Shown here: piece after piece, positions 42,401-52,266 of the stretch | Layout: each line of letters opens with the position of its first letter | Position numbering within the stretch: position 1 is the stretch's first letter | Assembly (NCBI GenBank): GCA_020723185.1 | Contig: DYJI01000002.1 | Span: forward strand, 124,001 to 188,000 | Origin: Sideroxydans lithotrophicus | Lineage (GTDB): Bacteria; Pseudomonadota; Gammaproteobacteria; Burkholderiales; Gallionellaceae | Direction: 5' to 3' | Length of the DNA: 64,000 nt | Translations under genes and position numbers: made by a program | Notes under the pieces: model-generated | What the model was told of the DNA's origin: nothing | The model's input: the letters and a program-made list of their open reading frames with translations, nothing else | Databases searched by the model: none

Positions 42401-44055
42401 AGGATATCGAATGAGCTGTTCACCAACACGGTGGCCGGCACATAGCGGCGCACCGCCTCGTCCATCAGTCTCGACTCGGAATCCGCCACTGACTTGGGCA
42501 GGATGCGCTCGGAGGTGTCCGGCAACCTGAATGCCGGCACATTGAGGCGCGACTCGCCAGGCATGCGGCGGTAGATCCGTGCGCCCTTGTCGATGACCTC
42601 GAACAATGCCTCCTGCTGGAAGATACCCTCGGACTTACCAAGGAACAGGACTCCACCCGGATTCAAACTGTAATGGAATGTCGACAGTACCTTTGCTTGC
42701 AGTTCGTTCTGCAAGTAAATGAGCATGTTCCGGCAGCTCACCAAGTCCAGCCTGAGGAACGGCGGATCCTGTATCAGATCCTGTCGTGCCACCACGACCA
42801 TGTCGCGCAGGACGCGCGACACCTCAAGTCGATTACCTACCTTCACGAAATAGCGGATCGCCAATCCCGGCTCCAGATCGGCCAGCGCACTCTCGGCATA
42901 GGACCCCTTGCGCGCAATCGCCAGAGCGTTGATGTCGATGTCGGTGGCGAATATCTGGATGCGGAACTGGGACAAGTTTGGCCCCAGCAGCTCGGCCAGC
43001 AGGATGGCCATCGTATAGGCCTCTTCGCCCGTGGCGCAGGCTGCGACCCAGATGCGGATCTCATCACCCGGTCGCTTGTTCTGGATGATGCCTTGCAGCA
43101 TCCTTCTTAACGCATCGAACGACGATGCGTCACGGAAGAATGCAGTGACCGAGATCAGGATGTCCTTGCCCAGGTGCTCCAGCTCTTCGGGGTTGCTATC
43201 CACCAGAGCCAAGTAATCGTCCAGATCGTTCACATGGCAGGCTGCCATGCGCCGCTCGATGCGCCGCCACAGCGTGCCTTCCTTGTAGCCCGAGAAATCG
43301 ATGCGCGTGTGCTGCTTGACCTTGATCAGCAGTTTCTTAAGCGTAGTTGCGGCAATGGGCGGCTTGTTGGTGACCGTGACGCTGCCATGCGAGCGCGCGA
43401 TGACGGCGATCTCCTTGGCGATACCTTCCGGAGACAACACCCAGTCCACGCAACCGGTGTCGATGGCCGATTGCGGCATACCCGCATATTTTGCCGTCTG
43501 CGGATCCTGCGCAAAGGTGTAGCCACCCGCCGCCTTGATATCTCGCAATCCGGCAGCACCATCGCTTCCTGTTCCGGAAAGGATCACACCGATGGCATCT
43601 TCTATCTTCTCTTCGGCCAGCGAAGTCAGGAACAGATTGACCGACGGTCGCGGTGTCGCTTCGCGCGGTCCCTCGATCAACTCAAAACAGCCATCCTTCA
43701 GTTTTACATTGCTGCTGGCTGGCGCGACATAGATCGTGTCCGGCTCGGGTTGCACGCCGTTCTCGACTTCCTGCACGGCCATCGCGGTCTCGCGGCCGAG
43801 CAACTGCGCCATCATGCTGCGGTGGGTAGGGGAAAGATGCTGAAGCACGACGTAGGAGATGCCCAGATCGGTCGGCAGTGCGGCGATGAGTGCGGACAAC
43901 GCTTCCAGACCGCCCGCAGAAGCTCCGATGCCGACCAAATATGGGCGTAGCGGAACCACTGCATCTATCTGAGCCGCCTTCTTCTTCGTCTGTTTAGCCG
44001 TTGACACTCTGGGCGGTTTAGCCACCGCGACCTTGCTCTTTTTTTCCGGAAGCAT
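39442..44055 (-). CDS. CheB methylesterase - CheR methyltransferase - coiled coil - PAS - GGDEF - EAL fusion
   Basis: CheB: [15 protein letters not shown]...[22 protein letters not shown]; CheR: [54 protein letters not shown] and [24 protein letters not shown]. ATG at 44055 preceded by GAGGGG. Confidence 0.92.
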   Translation of the reverse strand: [1537 protein letters not shown]

Positions 44056-44343
44056 CTGTTTCCCCTCGTGATGGACCGTGGCCCCGCCTCTGCCTGCCGG
44101 GCCTCCCTTGCCCCAGTCAGATTCTGTGATCCAATTCACTCAACGCCGCACAACATCGAACTTGATGCGCGCACGTTCTATGTGTGATGCGCACAATAGC
44201 GCAAAACTACCAACGAGGAGAAAGAAAAACCCGTATTTTCTGAAATGTTATTCGGGCAGGGCAACCTGGATATCAAACAACACGTCGCTTATTGCCGGTC
44301 AATTTGGAAGGAATTCGGTTCCGGTACCTGTTCCTTCTGTGTT

Positions 44344-44510
44344 GACAGGGCCAGCAAACCTTGCCCCCCGGTGGATATGCCTTGCGACGTCCCTGATCTA
44401 TCTCAAGGATTGCACATTCGCCTGAGTATTCCAGCGTGAGCTGATATCGCCACCAGAAGCCAACTTGCAGCCAGTAAGATCAATGAATACAAACATTCAT
44501 TGAGATTTTC
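44344..44510 (-). pseudogene. Decayed partial duplicate of the soxY 5' end plus its upstream region
   Basis: acagggccagcaaacct...ggtggata.gccttgcgacgtccc.gatctatctc matches 39071-39131 at ~90%; soxY start codon/RBS segment deleted; weaker similarity continues into the promoter (aagga.tgcaca.tcg..., tgaatacaa...gatttt). Confidence 0.7.
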
Positions 44511-44646
44511 GAGCGCAGCAGGCACCGTCGGCGGCTCTTTACGGCCACCCATCGAGCGGTATTTGCGGTGAACCCGTGTGCTTAGAGATAGAGGATCTCC
44601 AGCCGAAGTATTGCACCTCTCAAAGAATCCAAGGCTGCTCGCGGAG

Positions 44647-47346
44647 TCATCGATGGAATGCCAGTACGCCGTTCACGGTCGTGGCACTGTTCTGGAAGCC
44701 GTAAACCACCCCGGCACCGGTCGCGCCGATGCCGGTGAACGATCCGCCCAATCCGCCTTGGATCGCCACACCATTGGCAGTAGCAGTGAATGTTCCGCCA
44801 CCACTCCCATCGCCGAATACTGTTTGCTGGATCGGAAGATTGGTGCCGGTCGCCACGTAGTTTGTGCCAGCCACTGTCGCATTCACGCCCACGTTCACTG
44901 TCATGGCGGAAAAGTCAGCCTTCAATGTCGCACCGTTCAGTGTGCCTACATTACCCAGATTGTCGGTCGGGCTGGTACCGCCACCCAGCGTGTAGTTATA
45001 CGTGCCCGAGGCGGGCAAGGTCACTGGCCCGTTCATCACTGGCGCAGCAAGCCAGTGCAGACTGCTGCTCGTGTTGCTGACAGAAGCCAGAGCGGTGTTG
45101 GTCACACGGTCGGTGACGTCCAGACTGCCCCCTTGCCAGCGCCCCCAACTGATACCCGAAACAGGGTCTTTCCCCAAGTTGGTGGCTGTGGCCGTTCCGA
45201 TGGAGATGATGTTGGAATTCATGCTGACTATCGTGCCGCCCTGCGTCGACCCGCCTTTATTCGACCCCATATCGAAGCGCGTCAGATTGCCTGCCGCGTC
45301 TCTGATCACGCGCCCTGCGTTATTGAAAGCCCCGTTGATGTCGTAATAACTGCTGCCGCTGCTGGAGACGCCGAGAGGGTCGTACCTTGAGATCGCCACC
45401 AGTTGGTACGGCGTAGCCAGATTCACCGTCGTCGCGGGCGAGCCGTTGAAAGTTTCAAGCCTGAACGCTGCGGCACCGCTGATACTTTGCGCCAGAGTGT
45501 CGCTGAAGTAGTACTGCAGGAATGCGCCGTTGATGCCATTGCCGGTGATCTGCCCGGAAATATAACCCTGCCCCGAATTCGTTCCGTCCATGACGATATT
45601 CAAGGTGCCACCACCGTAGGTATCAAAATGCGAGCGGGAATTACCCACGCCGCTATTGGATGTCAGCGGCATCCCGGTGGCTGCGGCTGTCCAGCTGTGT
45701 CCGCCGCCGCTTACCGCAAGATTCGCCCCCACGGATTGATTGGTGAAATTCACCGACAGGCTGGCCGAGCCAATAGCACCGGTCACCCCTGCCTGTGTGA
45801 CTGGGACGGTTCCGCCGTCGAATACATAAGTCGCGGTACCGACCAATGCTTCCGGCAAGTAGAAGGGATTCACACCGGGCCCGGTGATCCAGCTTCCGTA
45901 GCCGCCGGAGAATGTCTGGGTGAACGAAGTTGAAGGCGAGCCTGCGTACGAAATGGTAGTGGTCAGTGTCGGCACTACGGCATAGCGTCCGTACTTGATC
46001 CCTGTGGAAGTCACACTATTCGCAGCGCCCGTCACGGCACCTGTTGCACCTGTCAAAGTATAGGTCGCCCCCGTACTGCACGGTGGCACTGAACAAGTGC
46101 CTCCCCAAGTCACCGTGAAGCTCGGATCGGTTGCTAACGGAGAGATGGCACTCGGCAAGGTTTCAAAATTGTATGGCTGCCAAAAGGAGGTGAGCATCAA
46201 ACTATCCGTAACCAACAATGAAGTGACCACATAAGGATTCGTCACCGGCGTCGTCACCAGCGTGTTCAATGTCGTGGTCGTCCCCTCCTGCAATAGTGTC
46301 TGTGTGGTGGAATTCAATGTGGCACCGGTAGTGGAATTGACCAGCACGACAGGAACGAGCAACGGCGGTGGAGCGATAGCTGGCAACGGTTGCAGAGCAC
46401 CGACCGGCGGAGGGGGCATTAAAGCACCGGGACGCACAGGTGCAGCATCAGCTGCTGCGGTCCTGATCGGAGCAGGACCGGCCGCCCCCTTTGGCGCACG
46501 CTCACCAGCCCCTTCCCGACTCTGCTTCCCCTCCCCGTTCTGGGGCGGTTGGTCGCCATCGTTTCGCGCCTGTTTTGCATCACCCTCCTGTGGCTTTTTT
46601 CCGCCATCCTGCTGCCCCGAAGCGCCTTGCCCCGTTTTGCCGGCATCACCTTCTTCATTCTCCTTGACGGTTTTGCTTGGTGCTGCAGCTACCGTGAAGA
46701 TATTGGTATTGATCGGAGCCAATACAGGCAGCGCATTCAGTCCGCTTGAAAAACCCATCTGATTCGGCAGCACATTTACAGTGCCCAAGTTCGTCGTGAG
46801 CGTCGTTTCACCCACGTTCACTTTGCTATATGTCCCCGGCGGTGGACCGGGGGGCGGGCTGCCGGCGGGACCGCCGACCGGTCCCAAAGGAGGCACAACA
46901 TATGATTCGTGATCGGTACCACGGATACCGATAGTGGCCGATGGTGTCTTGATGCTGTAGTTGTGCTTGTTCTTGGATCCGATCAGGCCGGTCACCGCCC
47001 TGAAGCCGCCCTTGAGCAAGGAGAAGATGCTGCGCTCACTGCCGTCCTGCTTGCCTTTGAATATGAACTGGTCGAACTTCATCTGCGTATTCGGGCGGAT
47101 CGCGACAAAGCCGCCATCCAGCATCTTGATCTGCGCCGAAGATGACACCGCAGTGGAGATGAAGTCCCCCTCGGACACCCTGTCGCCCTTCCTCAGGACT
47201 CGTGTCACACCCTCAGTCGTGACCTTCACATTGCCGTGTACGAACTGGACACTGCCCGCCACGGACGCTTCTGCCGCTTGAGTAGAAAGCATCAGACTGG
47301 CCGATGCGAAGGCCAGAAGGAATTTGATTTGCCTGGTGATATTCAT
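44647..47346 (-). CDS. FecR-domain secreted/surface protein with disordered linker and repeated C-terminal beta domains
   Basis: Signal peptide; GNVKVTTEGVTRVLRKGDRVSEGDFISTAVSSSAQIKMLDGGFVAIRPNTQMKFDQF...TPSATIGIRGTDHES (FecR); Gly/Thr/Ser-rich beta C-terminus. Confidence 0.8.
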   Translation of the reverse strand: MNITRQIKFLLAFASASLMLSTQAAEASVAGSVQFVHGNVKVTTEGVTRVLRKGDRVSEGDFISTAVSSSAQIKMLDGGFVAIRPNTQMKFDQFIFKGKQDGSERSIFSLLKGGFRAVTGLIGSKNKHNYSIKTPSATIGIRGTDHESYVVPPLGPVGGPAGSPPPGPPPGTYSKVNVGETTLTTNLGTVNVLPNQMGFSSGLNALPVLAPINTNIFTVAAAPSKTVKENEEGDAGKTGQGASGQQDGGKKPQEGDAKQARNDGDQPPQNGEGKQSREGAGERAPKGAAGPAPIRTAAADAAPVRPGALMPPPPVGALQPLPAIAPPPLLVPVVLVNSTTGATLNSTTQTLLQEGTTTTLNTLVTTPVTNPYVVTSLLVTDSLMLTSFWQPYNFETLPSAISPLATDPSFTVTWGGTCSVPPCSTGATYTLTGATGAVTGAANSVTSTGIKYGRYAVVPTLTTTISYAGSPSTSFTQTFSGGYGSWITGPGVNPFYLPEALVGTATYVFDGGTVPVTQAGVTGAIGSASLSVNFTNQSVGANLAVSGGGHSWTAAATGMPLTSNSGVGNSRSHFDTYGGGTLNIVMDGTNSGQGYISGQITGNGINGAFLQYYFSDTLAQSISGAAAFRLETFNGSPATTVNLATPYQLVAISRYDPLGVSSSGSSYYDINGAFNNAGRVIRDAAGNLTRFDMGSNKGGSTQGGTIVSMNSNIISIGTATATNLGKDPVSGISWGRWQGGSLDVTDRVTNTALASVSNTSSSLHWLAAPVMNGPVTLPASGTYNYTLGGGTSPTDNLGNVGTLNGATLKADFSAMTVNVGVNATVAGTNYVATGTNLPIQQTVFGDGSGGGTFTATANGVAIQGGLGGSFTGIGATGAGVVYGFQNSATTVNGVLAFHR

Positions 47347-47380
47347 CATCAACCTCATTCAAGAATGTTGCGCGCGCAAA

Positions 47381-48821
47381 CTATTTAAAATCCCTGCGTA
47401 CCGTCATGGATGCATCGACACGATCAAAACTGTAAATGGCTATGTTGGATCTGTTGCGCGAGTAACCAACCTGGGGGCGGAAGGTCCATAGCTGTGCAAA
47501 ATGCCAGTTGGCACCCAATGTTGCGTCGGACTGCTTGTCATCGCGCTTGGCCAGGAAAGCAAGATTCTCTTTGTCATACCGCCCCCTCTGATAACCGACA
47601 CTGGCAAACACCTCGACCGCTTCGCCGAATGGAGTTTGTCCGCCGAGCCTAAGGCCATAGCCGGTTTTGCTTCCGTCAGCCCGGTCATGTACCGCGCCTT
47701 CTTTTAGTCCATTGATACTGACAAACAATGCGGATCTTCCATCGTCCAGGATATGCAGCATCCCCGCACCAATGACTACTTGATTGAAATCGTTCACTCG
47801 ATAGGTAGGGTCCGAATATCGATTCTTCCCGTATTGCCCAAACACACTGAACTGGTTCTTTGGATCGAAATTGTGCTGCCATCCCCCTGTGAACCCGTAG
47901 GAATTCCTGTTCTTCAGGTGTGCCTGCTCATAGAATCCCCAAGTGATTCCCAGTCGGAAAACTTCATTGCCTGTTGCATAGGCAGCTCCGGCTCTGGCAT
48001 CCAGGCTTCCAAAATCATAGGTATGCATCTTGTTATTGTTGCGCTGCCGCAGATCGAGACCGCCATTTACACGCCACCGGTCGTCGAAGGCATGCTCAAC
48101 CTCCCAGCCTGTTGCGCCCATATAGTAAGTTGCTGGCGTTTTCAGACTGGTGGGACTCAAAGTGAATACCAAATCACCGAACGCGGGGATGGCCACATCC
48201 GATTGGCTGGTGGAGTTATTGACGTTCGTGTCACGGCCGATCGTCCCCTCCACATAGGCTGAATAACGCGTCCTCTTTGCCTCCTCGGCCGAGTCGATCG
48301 CCGCAAGATATTTCTCGATGGTGATACGCGCGGCTTCCGGCGGCTCCTGCTTCATCACCATTTCCAGTTCAGTCTTGGCACGGGGAAGATCACCCAGATG
48401 GAAATACGCTCGAGCCATATCCAGTCGCGCACCCGCGAAATTCGGATCGACCGCCAAAACACGTTCCAAGGCAAGCGTTGCCTTGTCCGGATGGCCGCTA
48501 TCCAGCGCGGCCACACCCAACAGATAGTCGAATTCAGAATTGCCGGAGTATTCAAAATCCTTAGCCTCCAGCAGCTGGTATGCCTCCTCTGCTTTTCCGG
48601 CATTGAGCAGTGCCTCTGCCTCTCGAAGCAAATGGTCAGGCACCTCGACACTACCCACCCGCATCGGATTGGTTGCGTTTTGAACCTCCGATGTTGCAGG
48701 GATCGGTACTGCCGAAAAGGCCCGAATGACCACGCCCCCCCTGGCGTAGGCAGCCTCGTGCATCCCGACACACAAGCAAAAGACTGCGGTTATCAAACTT
48801 CGCGAAGTCGCACTTCCCATG
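47381..48821 (-). CDS. TPR plus outer-membrane beta-barrel protein (Slam/DUF560-like architecture)
   Basis: Signal peptide; TPR region EAYQLLEAKDFEYSGNSEFDYLLGVAALDSGHPDKATLALERVLAVDPNFAGARLDMARAYFHLGDLPRAKTELEMV; ~280-aa barrel ending in aromatic MTVRRDFK. Confidence 0.7.
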
Positions 48822-48964
48822 CTCACCCCTTTGATTTTTCATGACGACACAGACGTGCACCGTCACCTGAAGATACACCTCGCCTCTCAACCGGCGCTTG
48901 GTTTATGGGGCCATTCTATTACCTGACTCAGCATGTGTCGTCACGTTTTGGTCACGCCAAATGC

Positions 48965-48994
48965 AAAAAGCCCACCGTTGCGGGTGGGCTTTTT
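48965..48994. terminator. Bidirectional-looking intrinsic terminator
   Basis: AAAAAGCCCACC-gttgcg-GGTGGGCTTTTT. Confidence 0.8.
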
Positions 48995-49001
48995 CGTATT
49001 C

Positions 49002-49077
49002 TGGTGGCTCGGGGCGGAATCGAACCACCGACACGCGGATTTTCAATCCGCTGCTCTACCAACTGAGCTACCGAGCC
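49002..49077 (-). tRNA. tRNA-Phe (GAA)
   Basis: Reverse complement GGCTCGGTAGCTCAGTTGGTAGAGCAGCGGATTGAAAATCCGCGTGTCGGTGGTTCGATTCCGCCCCGAGCCACCA; GAA anticodon, encoded CCA. Confidence 0.97.
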
Positions 49078-49154
49078 GTTTTTGTCTTCCTTCCCGGACG
49101 GGTCGGTCAAAACGAAGGCGCGCATTGTAGCCATAAGCTGCGTTACGGGCAACA

Positions 49155-49187
49155 CAAAAAACAAACCCCGCATCACGCGGGGTTTGT
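49155..49187 (-). terminator. groEL intrinsic terminator
   Basis: Reads on minus strand ACAAACCCCGC-gtgat-GCGGGGTTTGT followed by TTTTT. Confidence 0.8.
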
Positions 49188-49220
49188 CGGGTGCGGCATC
49201 GAACCTTACAGCAGGTTCGA

Positions 49221-50870
<1,650 letters not shown>

Positions 50871-50896
50871 TTATTTCTCCTGAATTCGTTGAATGC

Positions 50897-51187
50897 TTAG
50901 GCTTCGATGATGCCAATGATGTCGTCTTCACGCATCTGCAGATATTCCACGCCGTCCATCTTGAACGCTTGGCCGGAATATTTGCCGAACAGCACCTTGT
51001 CGCCGACCTTGACGTTCATCGGGCGCACCTTGCCGTCGTCACCGATCTTGCCGTTGCCCACAGCGATGATTTCGCCTTGGTCCGGCTTCTCGGTCGCAGC
51101 GTCGGGGATGACGATACCTGAAGCGGTCTTGCGCTCTTCTTCCATGCGCTTGACGATGACGCGATCATGCAAAGGACGAATCTTCAT
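50897..51187 (-). CDS. groES: Co-chaperonin GroES
   Basis: [44 protein letters not shown]. Confidence 0.98.
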   Translation of the reverse strand: MKIRPLHDRVIVKRMEEERKTASGIVIPDAATEKPDQGEIIAVGNGKIGDDGKVRPMNVKVGDKVLFGKYSGQAFKMDGVEYLQMREDDIIGIIEA

Positions 51188-51236
51188 GCTTATTTCTCCT
51201 AAAATCAGTGAGTTGATGATTTGCGTCGGCGGGAGA

Positions 51237-51263
51237 TTAGCACTCGCCGCCAGCGACTGCTAA
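51237..51263 (-). promoter_or_regulatory. CIRCE element (HrcA operator)
   Basis: TTAGCACTC-gccgccagc-GACTGCTAA; one mismatch to TTAGCACTC-N9-GAGTGCTAA; upstream of groES. Confidence 0.85.
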
Positions 51264-51318
51264 TGATAGGGGCGCGCCCCACTCAATTCAAGGGCACGCA
51301 GGTAATTTCTTTTTTGCG

Positions 51319-52215
51319 TCACCCCAGAATGGCGCGTAAAGCGGATTCCAGGTCGGGGTAGCGGCATAGCATGCCCTTGGCTTCCAGTCGCGCCGGCAGC
51401 ACGCGCTGCCCTTCCAGTACCAGCGCCGCCCGCTCGCCCATGGCCAGTTTGAGCATGGCGACCGGGGCGGACAGCGGAGCCGGACGATGCAAGACCATGG
51501 CTAATATGCGAGTGAACTCGGCATTAATTACCGGCTGCGGCGAGGTCATGTTGAACGGGCCGCTGAGCTGTTCGTCGTTCAGCAGGCGTTGCAGATGCCG
51601 CACATAGTCATCGATGTGGATCCAGCTCATCCATTGTTTGCCGTCGCCCAGCCGCGCACCCAGCCCCAGCCGGAACGGCGGCAACATGCGCGCCAGCAGG
51701 CCGCCATCCTTGCTCAGGATGAGCCCGGTTCGGAGCAGGCAGACGCGCACCCCGTATCGCTCGGCCTCGATCGCGGCGGCCTCCCAATCGATGCAAAGCT
51801 GTGCGGGAAAGTCGTCACCCGGCCCGGAAGTCTCCACCAGCTCCTGATCGCCGCGACCGCCGTAATAGCCGATGGCGGAACCAGACAACAGCACGGCGGG
51901 TTTCTGTTCGGACCGTGCGATACGTTCGACCAACTGCCGCGTCAGCGCGATGCGGCTGTCCCGCAATATCTTTTTGCGACGATCGGTCCAGGCCGCATCG
52001 ACGATGGGTTCGCCCGCCAGATTGATGACGGCATCGAAATGCCGTTGCGGCGTCCAGTCATCGAGCGAGGCCAGTGCCTGCACTGCGGCACCGCATTTGT
52101 CGGCCACTGTCTCCGGATGTCGGCTGAATACAGTCAGGGTATGCCCTTCGGCATGCAGGACACGGCACAGGGCGCGACCGATCAGGCCCGTACCGCCAGT
52201 GATGAGGATGTTCAT
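51319..52215 (-). CDS. TIGR01777-type NAD-dependent epimerase (YfcH-like)
   Basis: MNILITGGTGLIGRALCRVLHAEGHTLTVFSR; LSGSAIGYYGGRGDQELVETS; WMSWIHIDDYVR. Confidence 0.88.
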   Translation of the reverse strand: MNILITGGTGLIGRALCRVLHAEGHTLTVFSRHPETVADKCGAAVQALASLDDWTPQRHFDAVINLAGEPIVDAAWTDRRKKILRDSRIALTRQLVERIARSEQKPAVLLSGSAIGYYGGRGDQELVETSGPGDDFPAQLCIDWEAAAIEAERYGVRVCLLRTGLILSKDGGLLARMLPPFRLGLGARLGDGKQWMSWIHIDDYVRHLQRLLNDEQLSGPFNMTSPQPVINAEFTRILAMVLHRPAPLSAPVAMLKLAMGERAALVLEGQRVLPARLEAKGMLCRYPDLESALRAILG

Positions 52216-52266
52216 GGCTGCCTCCTCGTATCGGTTGAGGCTTCATCTTACGTTATGATTGCCCGC

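Noticed and set aside
51589-52254. Upstream 220-aa extension of the bioA ORF
   Set aside because: Overlaps the epimerase gene on the opposite strand; BioA homology starts at 52267.
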